In this document: in pieces, positions 39,791 through 51,600 of the stretch | Position numbering within the stretch: position 1 is the first letter of the stretch | Layout: each line of letters starts with the position of its first letter | Source: Cavia porcellus | Lineage: Eukaryota; Chordata; Mammalia; Rodentia; Caviidae | Direction of reading: 5' to 3' | Length of the DNA: 64,000 nucleotides | Assembly (NCBI RefSeq): GCF_034190915.1 | Contig: NW_026947489.1 | Span: 55,862,001-55,926,000 of the forward strand | Notes under the pieces: generated by a model | The model's database searches: none | The model's input: only the letters and a program-made list of their open reading frames with translations | What the model was told of the DNA's origin: nothing | Made by a program: the position numbers and the translations under genes

Positions 39791-41365
39791 GGCTGGGCGG
39801 GGGCGGTGAAGGCTCCAGGCGCCTTCCCGCCCTCTCGCCTATCGCCATCCGCTGGGATTGCACTCCAGACAGGGTCCCCCGAAGGCTGGGCAGGGATATC
39901 CCAGACCTGTCCTGCCTGAATGCACAGCCCAGCACATCTCCTAAGAGTGGCCGGAGAAGGTGCCAGAGGACTGGCCAGGGGCAGGGGCCAGTGGACGCAC
40001 TCCCACAGACCACCGAGCCACGGTGGTAGGGGAGACCCCATTGGCCACAGGGGCTGCAGATATGATGGAGGAAGCAACCGGGGAGTTTTGACACCGGCCT
40101 AAAATAAGCAAGTGAGACCCACCCTAAGGTAGGGGGTGCCCTGGAGAGGGAAATGAAGGTGCAATGAATGGGAAGGGAGGCGAGGGATGCGCTAAGGGTG
40201 CTGTCATCCCCAGGACGACACTGCCTCGCGTTTTAATGGCGCTTTATACTTTTTAAAAAGTGTTTTCTATCGTTATCTTTTCACCCTTAGCCTGTCCCTC
40301 TGAGAGAGGTGTGGTAGGGTTTTCCTGATGTGGTAACTGAGGAGAGGGAGATACAGGGAAGGTGGGGTTCTCCACGATCACTCCAGAAGGGCGTGGTGAA
40401 GTCCCCACGGCACACACACTGCCTACCTCCGTCCTTAGGGGACACTCTGGCCTTCCTGTTCTCTCTACCACCCCTTTCCTCTTGGCCACCCCTCTCCTGA
40501 CAAATCAGAAGCATCAGGGGCCAATTCCTGGGGTTACTGGGAACATGGGACAGACTGGCTACTGAAATGCCTGGGCACAGTGCCTGGGTACTTGCGTCCA
40601 GTCCGCAGACCTGCCCTCCACCTCCAGCCCCTGGCCCCTGAATCTGGTGCAGCAGAAGCTTTTCACTGCACAGTAGGGCTCTACCCTCCAGAGGCAGCGG
40701 TGCTGCGGGTTCAAACAGCCATCAAAGAATGAGTCTGCCCAGGAGAGCCGGGCAGCTGGGTGCTAGAGTCTGAGCCCCAGTCTCCTGCCCTGGGTCTCCC
40801 AATTGGTGCTATCTGTTCACTGACCATATTTATGGACATGGACACAGACTCTACTGTCCTGTGCCCCTGCAGGCGCCTTGGGAAGCGCCCAAAGGACTCC
40901 CTTTCCCATTGGTGCATTGCTCCGTGGCTTGGGGCATTGTGGCCCCAGGGGCCACAGTTTCCATTTCAGCATCTTGCATGGCCAGACACTGGGGTGGGGT
41001 GACAGCCCGGGACCCTCAGTTGTGTCAAAAATGGCTTTTCCTGCTCCTCCCATGGATTCTGCTTCTCTCCCAGCCCAGGGGTGCAGTGGACAGCCAGCAC
41101 TGGGTGGCGCTGTGTCTGTGGTGGCAGCACATCTGTGAGCTCTGCTTCTGACCTGCTCGTCTGTGCTGCTCCACCTCCCACAGATTCCACCCCGCCTTTT
41201 TTTTCTTTTTCTTTTCTTTTCTTTTTCTTTTTTTGCCGTGCAAAGGGAATTCCTAAAATTAAAGAAAAGGTAATCCAGATTGCAGACTGCATGTTCACCA
41301 AGCTGGAGGGTTCTCCAGCGTGGCACCCCACAGTAAAGCCTCAATGAACTGGAATCCAGTCCACT
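39791..41365 (+). other. ZNF282: ZNF282 3' UTR (predicted)
   Basis: GC-rich non-coding stretch after the stop, ending in a polypyrimidine tract (about 41196-41235). ATTAAA at 41258-41263 and AGTAAA at 41332-41337 are the candidate poly(A) signals; a T-rich stretch (TGTTGTTTCTTCATTC) follows the second. The limit is inferred. Confidence 0.5.
41258..41337 (+). terminator. Candidate ZNF282 polyadenylation region
   Basis: Two variant signals, ATTAAA (41258) and AGTAAA (41332), with T-rich downstream sequence from about 41371. There is no canonical AATAAA in the 1.6 kb after the stop. Confidence 0.4.
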
Positions 41366-41871
41366 GGAATGTTGTTTCTTCATTCTTTGGAAAACAAGGA
41401 GAGACAAGAGATAAAACACAGGGTTCAGTGGAGTTCTGGGAGGACAGAGGGGGACTCGAGTTCAGAAATTGGTTGCCAGGGAGTATTATGGTGCTTTCCA
41501 AAGATGATGCAGAAAATTAGTATTTTCATAATCTAAATCATGATAAATGTGATCCAGATTTGGGGAGGAATCACTTGAGGTATAGGTTGAAAACATCTGA
41601 ACATCCAACTTGCATCTGATCCCTTATTTTACCCCCAGAAAACTGATTCCAAAGAAATGCGATGGTCCTGTAGCACCAAGAGCTGTTGCCTATACTGTGA
41701 TTGGCTGCAACCCCAGCACAGGCCCTGAGAGTCTTTGGTAAGCTGTCCCCAAGCCTAGTGAAGATGGTGACACTCAGGGAGCTGGCAATTCATGTCCTGA
41801 AGCTTGGAGGTAGATTTTGATTTTCCTTTAAAAATTATGTGGGGGGGGGGTATTTTTTTTTTTTTTTTTTA

Positions 41872-41953
41872 ATTTTTTTTGGTAGCAGAATTCAGACTCG
41901 TGACCTCACACTTGCCAGGCAGGCACTGTGCTGCTGAGCTATGTCCCCAGCCC
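41872..41953 (-). mobile_element. ID-like SINE
   Basis: TTTTTTTTGGTAGCAGAATT, CACTTGCCAGGCAGGCACTG, GCTGAGCTATGTCCCCAGCC, after poly-G and poly-T runs. Confidence 0.85.
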
Positions 41954-43159
41954 GCTCAGCGTGTATTTTTGATGCATGTAGTAAAAATTCAGATAGTAAA
42001 GAAAACACACAAGAAGAGTACACCTTTCCCATGAAACTCTGCCCATCCACTACCTAGAGCTGCTTCTGTTTCCTTTCCAACCTGTTTGGTGTCTTAGTTT
42101 ACTTCCTCACCTCACCTCAGGGTGCGCTTTCTGAATTTCCTGTCCCTGGTGGCTGGAGGTTTCCAGTGGGGAGCGCGGATGTCTGGGTTGAGAGTCCTTT
42201 TTTGGCTCTGCCACCAGATTACTGGGAACATTAGGGTCCCATTCAGGACAGCACAGGGAGATACAGGGGCTGCAGGACTGGGCAGTCAGCTCAGGGAACT
42301 TCCTGCTCACAGCCTCAGGCTCTTGCATTTCACTGTGTAGAAAGAGGATAAAGTTGAAGATAGATGGAGGCCAGGGTCATTATCCAACACACAGTGAACA
42401 CCTGTAAAAGAACAGCAAGTATGAGACTCAGTCTTTGTTGTCTGTGAGCCTGAAATCTAATAGAAGAGAATGAACCACCAGAAAGTCTATGGCTGCATGA
42501 AGGTGGAGACTTGGGGAATTACATGCTGGATTTCTTTTACTGCACACAAGAACATCAAACAAAATCAGAGATACTAGAGATGCCAAGACGAAGTATGGGT
42601 TCCTGAGTCCTATTCCACTGGGTCCTACTGCACCAAGTTGCACCATGAATGTAGCTGATCCCAGAACAGGCCCCGGGTGCATCATACTGTCATAAGCCCT
42701 GTGCCTGGAACTGAGAAAAATGGTGACATTTAGGATTTTTAGCTTATAGCACATTAGAATGGGCACCATTGGGGTGCATGCAATTAGAATCGAGACAAAA
42801 ACCACACAAGGTGAGAACTCACAAGGCAGTAGCATGGGCTTGACAATGAGTGATGGGAAGGGTAGGAATGCAGGATACTCTAGGTGTCAGGCATGGAGAA
42901 GTTAGGGCTGGCAGCATGAGTTGGATGGGGCAGAGGGAAAGGAGGAAGGCAGTGAGGGATAAGGATGAGATTGTAAGAAAGCAAACTGGCGTGGCTAGAG
43001 CCACAGGGTGTAAAGTTACAGGTCACATAGTTGGAGGCCATGGCCGGGCCAGGGAGGGTCCTGAACACCCAGACTGTCCCCAAAGCAGGCTGCTGATGAG
43101 GCTAGGAGCCACGGTCCCAGCCCCTCTGGAACTCAGAGGCTGATAGTACCAGGTCTCCA

Positions 43160-43680
43160 AGGAGGTTGATAAGGATGCTATCTAGTTACTTATTGCCCAG
43201 ACAAAATACCTGACACTTGAAGTTAAAAGAAGAAAGATTTGGGGCTGAGGATTTAGCTCAGTGGCATGCAAGCCCATGGTCATGAGTTTGATCCCCAGTA
43301 CTGATTAAAAAAAAAAAAAGAAGAAGAAGAAGAAGAAAGGTTTACTTAGCTCACAGTGTGTAGAAGTTTCAGTCCATAATTGGCTGGCTTCAAGGCACAG
43401 TGGCACGACAAAGGGGCATGCAGAAGAGAAACAGTTCATGGCACATAGAAGGCAGCAAAGCAATAAGGGACAACCACAGCTCTTCCTATTCCTTATTTTA
43501 TTCAGGCTACTCAGGGTGGGTAGGCCTCACAACCTTAATCCTAGTGCCCTTGACCCTAGCATTTGCACCATGAATCAATTCCAGCATCACATACTCTAGA
43601 TCCAGCCACCTCTAAAAAAGCCTCACCTACGACTGCATGAGGCTTTGGGGTGACATCTAGACACAAGCTGTAACATATAC
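43160..43680. mobile_element. MaLR/LTR-like fragment interrupted by an ID-like SINE
   Basis: GACAAAATACCTGACACTTG, GGTTTACTTAGCTCACAGTG, TTCAGTCCATAATTGGCTGG and the CCACCTCTAAAAAAGCC region resemble MaLR-type LTR sequence common in mammals. Family assignment is tentative. Confidence 0.4.
43240..43331 (+). mobile_element. ID-like SINE nested in an LTR-like repeat
   Basis: GGGGCTGAGGATTTAGCTCA, CATGAGTTTGATCCCCAGTA, A-tail then (AAG)n. Flanks AAGAAAG(A/G)TTT on both sides. The middle is deleted (GCATGCAAGCCC). Confidence 0.85.
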
Positions 43681-44002
43681 CAAGAAGTCCAGAGAAGGCA
43701 GGGATAAACCAAACACCATACTGGGAAATGATGTTATAATCACAGATTTGAGCACCATAACTAGCTGTCCAAGATCTAGTCCCTGGCTACTGGGAGGAGG
43801 TAAGGAACAAAAGAGGAAACTTCACATCAGGAAACCAGCCTGTGCCAATGTTTCCATCCAACTGTTAATATAAAATACGCAACAGAGCCAACTCTAGTGA
43901 GGACTAGCTCTGCATTAGAAAAAATAAAAGCCAATAAAACTGCTGAAACAAAACATTCTCTCGCTAAGAGGAATTTGATACACATTTTTGTTGTTGTTGT
44001 TG

Positions 44003-44144
44003 TCTTTGAGACAGGGTCTCGAGATATAGTTTAGGCTGGCCTTGAGCTCACACTGTAACCCAGGCTGGTTTTGAACTCACAATGATCCTCCTACCTCAGC
44101 CTCCCAAGTGCTGGGACTACAGGCATGCACCACCACACCCAGCT
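44003..44144 (-). mobile_element. B1-type SINE with internal duplication
   Basis: GTCTTTGAGACAGGGTCTCG, AGGCTGGCCTTGAGCTCAC followed by CAGGCTGGTTTTGAACTCAC, CACCACACCCAGCTT. Confidence 0.92.
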
Positions 44145-44254
44145 TATATACAAGTTTTTAGCCAATCAGTTAATGAATGAAGATTTGAAGAAAATTTACA
44201 TTCATGCCTTCAAAATTCAAAATGTGGAAAAAGAGGATGTAATAAAAAGTCTAT

Positions 44255-44390
44255 GCAGATGTGATGGCCACACCTGTTGTCTCAGCAACTTAGGAGGCTG
44301 AGGCAGGAGAATCATTTGAACCCAAGAGGTTAGGACTAGCCTGAGCAACATAGCAAGATTGTGTCTGAAAAAGAAAAAAATCAAACAAAA
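44255..44390 (+). mobile_element. B1-type SINE, diverged
   Basis: TGCAGATGTGATGGCCACAC, TAGGAGGCTGAGGCAGGAGA, GTGTCTGAAAAAGAAAAAAA. Confidence 0.75.
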
Positions 44391-44447
44391 CAAATCATGT
44401 CATGCAGTTCCTGGAGGTATTAAAATTATCAGTTCTTATGACCAAAT

Positions 44448-44448
<1 letters not shown>

Positions 44449-44485
<37 letters not shown>
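44449..44485 (+). repeat. (CA)n(TA)n microsatellite
   Basis: A CA run of about 12 units followed by TA units, adjoining an antisense ID-like element. Confidence 0.9.
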
Positions 44486-44561
44486 GTTTTATACCAGGGA
44501 TCAAACTCACACTTGCACTTGCCAGGCAGGTGCTTATGCCGCTAAGCTAAATTCTTGGCCC
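44486..44561 (-). mobile_element. ID-like SINE
   Basis: TATACCAGGGATCAAACTCA, GCACTTGCCAGGCAGGTGCT, GCTAAGCTAAATTCTTGGCC. Confidence 0.85.
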
Positions 44562-45292
44562 AATATATGTTCTAATACTCCCTCTTTTTTGGCAGAAATG
44601 GTACAATATGGTAATATTTTAATATCTTGTTCTTCACTTCTTCTTTTCAGATATCTGGTAATCCTTCTGACCAGTACATTAAAACCTGTTTTCTTTTTAC
44701 ACTTACATAGTTTTTGATTAAACAGATGGATCTGATATACTTTATCAGACTTCCCAAACGGGCCTGTGTCTTGACCATGTCTAAGCCACTCACCTGTCTC
44801 TGCCTCACCTTTTGGGCCCTTCTATTTGGTTTGGAAAACAGAGAACCATAATGCCTTTATCAGAATATTTCTGGTTGCACTCAGTGTAAACTGATGGTCA
44901 ACCAAGGAGAATGAGAAATTTTCTGAAAGTAATGTGGAACCATTCAAAGATTCAAAGGAACGGTCAAGCAGCCAATCCTGAACCCACGAGACAGTGTCTC
45001 TAGAGCACCTCCATACGCTGGCATCATCCTTTCAAACGACTTGAAGACAAACAGGACAGCACTGTTCCTGACCAATATGGTCATGGCTCCCCCAAGAGGG
45101 CATCAGCCTGTTCCCTCAGTGCATTTGGAAGGATCTCAGGGATGTGCTCATGTAGCCCAGGTTGCGTGGCTCTCCTGGCTCAGTTACTATGACCAGGAGG
45201 CTCAGAGGCTGTGACTGAGTTAGGTGCCTGCTCTTCAGTCACTGTGACCAGGCTTGAGTTGCCACATAAACAGATGGCAGGAAAAAAAAAGA

Positions 45293-45373
45293 AAGGGATT
45301 TAGTGCAGCAGTATAAGGGCCTGCCTGGAAAGCACAAGATCATGAGTTTGATCCCTGGTACAAAAATAAAAAG
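45293..45373 (+). mobile_element. ID-like SINE
   Basis: AAAGGGATTTAGTGCAGCAG, GGCCTGCCTGGAAAGCACAA, GAGTTTGATCCCTGGTAC. Confidence 0.82.
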
Positions 45374-45837
45374 TGGCAGCTCATGTGTGAATTACATGGT
45401 GGGAAACCTGGGAGGAGCATTTCCCAGCAGAAGGGAGATGCCGTGCGCAGAGGAAGAGAGGTGTGGCAGGCTGATATTAGTGGGCCTTGTGTGTCCACAC
45501 CAGACGTGTACACAGCAGGGAATACACCTTGAGCCAAGGTATGTCCATTCTAGGAGTCTTGCTGGCCTGGAAGCCTAGTGGTAGTGGGGCTATTACAGTA
45601 AGGGAAGGAACAAAAGCCATGGTCCCTGCCACCTAGAGACTTGTAGATTAGTGAGGGGCAGAAGGGAAAAAGCTATAGTGGAGTGGAATTGTAGTCATGG
45701 GTCCACATGCTTTCTTGACTAAAAAACTTGCACATATATATGTACATCTATATGTTAATATATATGTTATAAACCATGCATGCAATGTAAAGTTTAAAGC
45801 ATAAGAAAAACATTTAGAAGATATAATTTTGCATTGT

Positions 45838-45945
45838 TCTGAGACAGTCTCATTAAATTTTCTAGGCTGGTCATTATGTAGCCCAGGCTGACCTTGAACT
45901 GGCTATCTTTCTGCCTCAGCCTTCCAAGTACTGGGACTGCAGGTG
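45838..45945 (-). mobile_element. B1-type SINE, diverged
   Basis: TTCTGAGACAGTCTCATTAA, AGGCTGACCTTGAACTGGC, AAGTACTGGGACTGCAGG. Confidence 0.78.
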
Positions 45946-46029
45946 TAAAGAGCTTGAAAGTATAATTTTTAATTAATCTACATTTGTTTCCCTCTTAGAC
46001 TTTTCTGTGTTTTTGCAATTTTTATTTTT

Positions 46030-46148
46030 ATTTGGAGGGGAGTTGTGACAGGATCTTGTTATGTAGTCCACATTGGCCTTGAACCTGTGATCTTTCTGCC
46101 TCAGCCTCCTAAGTGCTGGGATTATGGGCATGTACCACCATACCTAAC
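46030..46148 (-). mobile_element. B1-type SINE
   Basis: GGAGTTGTGACAGGATCTTG, CATTGGCCTTGAACCTGTG, AAGTGCTGGGATTATGGGC. Confidence 0.82.
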
Positions 46149-46632
46149 AGTTTTCCATCTCTAAGATGGATGAGACGATGGCTAGGATCTCTCTCATTCT
46201 ATGGATGTATCATGATGACTCAGATATGAAGAGTGTCCATTTTCTTGATTCTTCTACTAACACTGCCACTGATGGGAATAATTGCAAATCACATTTAGTT
46301 TTGTAAGATGCATGTGTCAACCTAAAGTGTCAGTGTGAAAGGACAAATGGATGGCTTCTAGAAGACACAACAAAGTGGCATTTATCTCGGTGAACTCATG
46401 CAGTAGATGGCTTGGGTCTTGCAAAATCAAAGCAGTGATAAGAATTCACCTTCTTCTAAGTCCTCACTGTAAGCTAGGCATTCAGCTACATAAACACTTC
46501 ATGTAAATTATTTCTTTCAATACCAACAATGACTCTACAACTAGGTGTTCACGTTCTGAGTAGGAACAAGGTCAATAAGACAGAACATAATTTCTTCCAT
46601 CTAGTGAAGGAGCTGGAGTCAAAGAATAGTAA

Positions 46633-46795
46633 TGGCTGGGTAGTGGTGCACACCTGCAATACCAGCACTTGGGAGGCTGAGGCAGGAGGATCATTGTGGT
46701 TTGAGGTCAGGCTGGGCAACATAGTGAGTTCAAAGCCATCCTGATAACATATGGAGGCCCTATCTCAAGAAACAAAGCAAAAAAACAAGAGGAAG
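46633..46795 (+). mobile_element. B1-type SINE with internal duplication
   Basis: GGCTGGGTAGTGGTGCACAC, TTGGGAGGCTGAGGCAGGAG, GTGAGTTCAAAGCCATCCTG, GCCCTATCTCAAGAAAC. Confidence 0.88.
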
Positions 46796-46905
46796 AAGAA
46801 AGAGGAGAAGGAGGAGAAGAAGAAGAACAAGAACAAGAACAAAAACAAGAACAAGAAGGAGAACAGGTGGAGGAGTAAGAAGAGGAGAAAGAGAAAGAGG
46901 AATGA
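46790..46905 (+). repeat. Purine-rich (GAA/AAC)n low-complexity run
   Basis: Almost pure A/G with AAGAAC hexamer units over about 110 bases, expanded from the A-rich tail of the B1 element before it. Confidence 0.9.
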
Positions 46906-47564
46906 TCACAAGCCCTTCCAGATCTCTTCCTCTGTGACAGGTGCTATGCTGGGGACTTGACCTCAATTCACAGGGAATGGTAAACAGCAGGCAGTTAAAG
47001 CTTTGCCCAAGTTCTACATCTAGCAACCCTCACCCTCCCTTCCTAAATCCCACTGCAACCCTGAGCAACTGGAAGCCAGGGCCTGCTGCCTCGCTGGCAG
47101 GCTGGAAATTTGATCTAAAGCCTTTTCCAGTCTCAGGCTTATCCACAGGAAAGCTGAGTCATACTGACTGTTGACTGACTGATGCTCAAGTCAGAGTATC
47201 TGTTTAACAATTGTCAGGGGTGGGCTGGATATTCACATCCACTGACCCAGGCATTGTTGCCTAGCAGCCACATGGGAATTTGCACCCTCAGAAGGCCACC
47301 TAGGGAGCTGGATATGGAACAGAACGATGAATTTTATGACTGAACTATGTAACAGCCTTTGTGCCCTATGTCTCAAGGGTGTAAGGCATCTGTCTGTGTC
47401 TGATGACAGTGACCAAGTAGGTCAAACCCTGGCAGACCCTGGTGGCTGACTGGTCTCAGGATGACCCATTCTTCCTTTCAATTTGCTAATAATTCAGTCA
47501 AGCCCTGTCTTATCTGGTTGCCTTGGAAATCATGCTTTCTCTTTGAGATGATTTTTCCTATCTT

Positions 47565-47810
47565 TACTCTTGTTCACCATTCAACCATTCAAAAATGTCT
47601 GCGAGCACTTTTGAGTACAATAAATGGTAGATAGAGGGGAAAGACGTTTTAGTGGGAGACACATCGACAAACCATATAATAAAAAAGGTAGTGATGGATG
47701 TTAGGGGACATTTCTAGCAGATGATGAGACTGAGCACTGGGACAGGCTAGACAAGGAACAGCTCTCCGAGGAAGTAGAATCTGAGCTGAGGTCTACAAGT
47801 GTAGAAGGAC
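47565..47810. mobile_element. L2-like LINE remnant
   Basis: TTCACCATTCAACCATTCAA, TAGTGGGAGACACATCGAC and GCTCTCCGAGGAAGTAGAAT (compare GCCTCTCTGAGGAGGTGAC in L2) support an ancient L2 3' end. Confidence 0.5.
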
Positions 47811-48532
47811 CCAATCTAGTGAAAGTTATTTTCTGCTGATTTTAACAGTTCTTGCTGGGTGTGCTGTTTCAAGCCTGCAATCCCGGCACTCACTAGGCAG
47901 CTCATTTCACTCCCTCACTGTTTCCAGACACCCAGTGTAGTATCAGGTGTGGTTGGAGTAGTGGTGCTGGTATTGAGTTTGAAGTACACGGTGATCGAAT
48001 GATAACGTAGCCACACTTTCCAAATCAAAACTCAAATGCGACTTTTAACTTGAAGCACAAGTCCTGGATTGATGGTCTGAAATCAAGGCTATGGTGGATT
48101 TTCCCGCGCATCTGCTTACCGTCATTAATAGATTCTAGTGAGTTGACCTGGGCCTCTGACCCTACACTGTTGCAATGAAAAAGCCAAAAGCGAGGTGAGC
48201 GTTTGGAATAAAACAATTTGCCATTTGGGACTATACTTCACATTCTCAGGTTGCATGTTCTTGCCTCTGAGTAGACTCTGAGTTTTATACATTTTAAAAT
48301 CCCTCAAAGCACTTAGCAGAGTGCTAGGCACATAGAAGACACAACAAATGCCCGTGCGCTTGCTTGAAATTCCCCACCTGCCTTTTACTTTGATTTCAGT
48401 TGCATTTTCCATCACATTATCTGGAGCCAAGCTGCAGTTCACCCTCCTGCCGCACAGAGGCGCAATGGGAATCGTGCGCGGTGGGACGAGCAGCCGCAAC
48501 CGTCTTGGGCAGGGAAGAGCCCGGTTCCCAGA

Positions 48533-48634
48533 ATGCACTTTGTATCAACACGGCGCTGGGGGCGGTTTCAGCAGGTCCCGACAGCTGGCCGACTGGCGAG
48601 CCGCGCGAGGGCTACCCTGCTGGCCCGGCGTTGA
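48533..48634 (+). other. uORF in the ZNF212 5' UTR, homologous to the ZNF282 N-terminus
   Basis: ATG at 48533 opens MHFVSTRRWGRFQQVPTAGR and runs 33 codons to TGA at 48632-48634, in the same frame as the ZNF212 start at 48650. MHFVSTR matches the ZNF282 start MQFVSTR, and the flanking DNA also aligns. Whether it lies in the transcript is inferred. Confidence 0.6.
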
Positions 48635-48649
48635 GGAGCGACTGGAGCC

Positions 48650-48673
48650 ATGGCAGAGTCGGCGCCTGCTCGG
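48650..48673 (+). CDS. ZNF212: ZNF212 coding exon 1
   Basis: ATG at 48650 in good context (GGAGCCATGG) encodes MAESAPAR. The donor CGG|GTAGGA gives phase 0. Eight codons is typical of this family, whose members start MAE(A/S)APAR. The next exon begins HRRKRR as in human ZNF212. Confidence 0.92.
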
Positions 48674-51600
48674 GTAGGAGGCCTCTTGCCAGGCCTGGAG
48701 GGCGTTCGGAATGGCGGCGCCACTGTCCGGGGCGGGGCTTCAGTTGGTCCTGGTGAGAGGCTCGGTTTCCCAGGCTGCAGTTGGCCGGCAGACACCTGCT
48801 TTCTCCCCGCGACCCTCACACTGTCACTTTTTGTCTCTGCTTCCTCGTACCCCGGGCTCAGCGCCTGGGCACTGTGTACCTTCGCCCAGTAACAACGCAA
48901 AACTGGTGTCAGGTTCTTGGGTTTGCGGCTGTGCCCGCCCATTTTCTCCTATGGGTCCGCAGCCCCCGTTTCCGGGTTGCGGCAGGGGCAGAAGTCACGG
49001 CGTGGTCCGGAGACCCCGGACTCCGCCCTCGCTTGCTGGTCTGACCCCGCGGCCCGTTGCTTCTGCCTCGCCCTGGCTGCAGGTCTTTGCCCTAGAGCTG
49101 TAGCCACAGGTTGAAGTCAGGCGGAGTTTCCTCTCCTGGGTGGTCCCGTGATGTTACCTTAGTGTAGTTGCTGGCTTTTGTTTGCAGAGTCGTGGAGCGC
49201 TCTCTCCCTTTCTGTCTCCTTCAGTCGTCCCTTGTCAGGGAAGGTCTAGACCCTGGTGTGAAGATATCCTGGGTATGGAGTCGGGAAACTGGAGTCCAGT
49301 CTCGAGCGAGCGCTCAGCTGTCCGCTTCGTTGTTTTTAGGCAACCGTGTTTGTCTTTCTGAGAGGCTCTATTTCTCTAAGAGTGTTAGGTTAGTGGGTAC
49401 GTGGGGTCCTTCCAGCTCTGACATCCTCATGTTATTCCAAAGTTGTGTTTAACAATAATACGAGTGGATTGCTGAATTAAATTGGTTCTAGTGCAGGCAG
49501 TTTTTGATCCAGAAACACTTTCAGAATTACATGAGATCTTTTGTGAGAATGGAGGACTGAGGAGACCCTTTACCATGAGCAGAGTGCACTGTATTTGATT
49601 CTTATAGGAAGGGGATAAAAAATAAGGGAGGGATTTGTTGACTTTTGCTTTCAATATAGCACTTAACTTGGGACAAGGCGCAAATGTCTACAATGTTTTC
49701 CTTCTCTGACTCCTTTTGGCTAAGCAGATCAAATCAAAGACTTGGCTTTTCCTGAAGACCAGAACACTACTACAGGTTGGGAGGACACCCTGCCAGAACG
49801 CTTGTTACTTAGGTTTGGGTCATCCCATGGTCACTTAAGTAATCAACAGACTTCGTTGAGAAGTCTTAAAGATTCCCCAAAATCCAAACTATGCTTTTAG
49901 TAACTTGTGTTTTGTCGTTGTGGAACCTAACACTGTTCTTGAGCATATTTCTGTTCTCAGACTTTGTCTCTTCAGATGAGAGGCTGTGGGTCTACACTGA
50001 GTAGGTTCACTGATTAAAAACAACTAAGAATGTTGAGGAGAAAACCTACGTGTGTTTAAAATGTTCAGTAAAGAATATTTGGAGCCTTCGGGGCTGGGGA
50101 TTTAGCTCAGCGGCATAAGTAACCTGCCTTGCAAGCAGGCAGTTGTGAGTTGGATCCCTGGTACCGATAAAAAGGAAAAAGACAAAACAAAAAAAAAGAA
50201 TGTTTGGAGCCTCAAAACTAAATGAAAGAGGAAATTCTTAAGAGGAAAGTGGAATTCTGATGCCAATTTTGAAGACATTTTCTGAATATTTATTTTTGGT
50301 GACCTAGCAAGTAGACAATTCAGAGCCTAAGGTGGAGTGTCTAAGAAGTCCTCTATTATAATCCTATAAAAACTGAGAGTTCAAAGACCCATATTCCAAG
50401 GATGAACTGAAAGTGAACTCTTTGCTTTCGGTGATTGGTTTTTTGTTTCGTTTTTGTCTTTTTGAGATAGGGTCTCACTGTACAGTTCAAGCTGTCCTTG
50501 AGCTCACTTGGTTGTTATTTTGTGTTTGGTATGGGGATTGAATTTAGCACCTTGCATATGCCATGCAGGTGCTTGTGCCACTGAGGTAAATCCCTGGCCC
50601 CTAAAGCTCACTTTGTAGCCCAGGTTAGTCTCAAACTTGCAAAGATCCTCCTGCCTTAGCCTACTGAGTGCTGGGATTACAAGGTGTGTGTCACCATGCC
50701 TGGCTTCAAAATTTATTCTAAAATAAGGGTAAAATAACATTTTCAGATAAAACAGTTTGCAGCCAGATGTGGTGATACCTGCCTGTAATCACAGCACTCA
50801 GAAGGCTGAGGCAGGAACAGTGCTGCAAGTTTGAGGCCAGCCTGGGCTATACAGAGAGTCCAAAGCCAACCTGAACCATGTAGTAAGACCTTGTCTCAAC
50901 ACACAACAACAACAACAAAATAGTGCAGTCCTGAAAGGACATACATTAGGTAAATGGCAAATCATCCCCTATAGACAGAAAATGTGGTGATCTATGAATA
51001 TGGGAAAATCTAAAATACTAGCTGACTAAAGCTGGAGTAGTATCTTATGAAGCTAAAAGCAAAGAGAATTAAAACACATGACAATATTGATGGAGAAGGG
51101 ACAATCAGAACTCACATGTATAAAGACTTCTAGGTATGCTTCTTATAATTTGTAGGAGAACTGTTAAAAAGACTATTTGATTTACAAATTACTGTATAAC
51201 TTACACATCAGTGTATGTGCTGCCAAAGTGAACACTGTAACTTACAAATTAGAAGGAAGAATAAGAGAATAAGAAAACAATTAAAAGAAGGCAACAGGGA
51301 AGATGAAGAAAGAGATAAACAGTACAGAAAGGAAAAAAAATATCAGTAGCTACAATAAATATAAATGAGCTGACTGTTCCAGCTAAAAGGCAAAGATTAT
51401 CAAGATGGAAGATAATTCTATGTTTTTATAAAAGGTACAACTAAAAGATAAGTCCGTACAAATGTTTGAATATAGAAGGCTATAACAGTAATATACCAGG
51501 CCAACACCAAAAGGAAGCTGATTTAGGTATATTAACATGAAAAGATAGACACCTACTGCTGCTTTTATAATGTTAAAAACCTCAATTTATCAACTCCATG

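Larger units (their letters stand above)
41365..48420. other. Intergenic region ZNF282-ZNF212
   Basis: No gene recognised. It contains ID-like elements (41872, 43240, 44486, 45293), B1-type elements (44003, 44255, 45838, 46030, 46633), a MaLR-like fragment (43160-43680), L2/MIR-like remnants (about 42380-42480, 46440-46560, 47565-47810), a (CA)n(TA)n microsatellite and a purine-rich run. Confidence 0.7.
48420..49110 (+). promoter_or_regulatory. ZNF212: CpG island / ZNF212 promoter
   Basis: CpG-dense stretch around the first coding exon of ZNF212, with no TATA box. The segment around 48510-48550 (GGGAAGAGC..TTCCCAGAATG) is alignable with the ZNF282 sequence just before and at its start codon (19318-19356), so the two promoters share ancestry. 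Confidence 0.75.

Noticed and set aside
46751..46960. Lys/Glu-rich ORF
   Set aside because: Translation of a purine-rich low-complexity run; not a gene.
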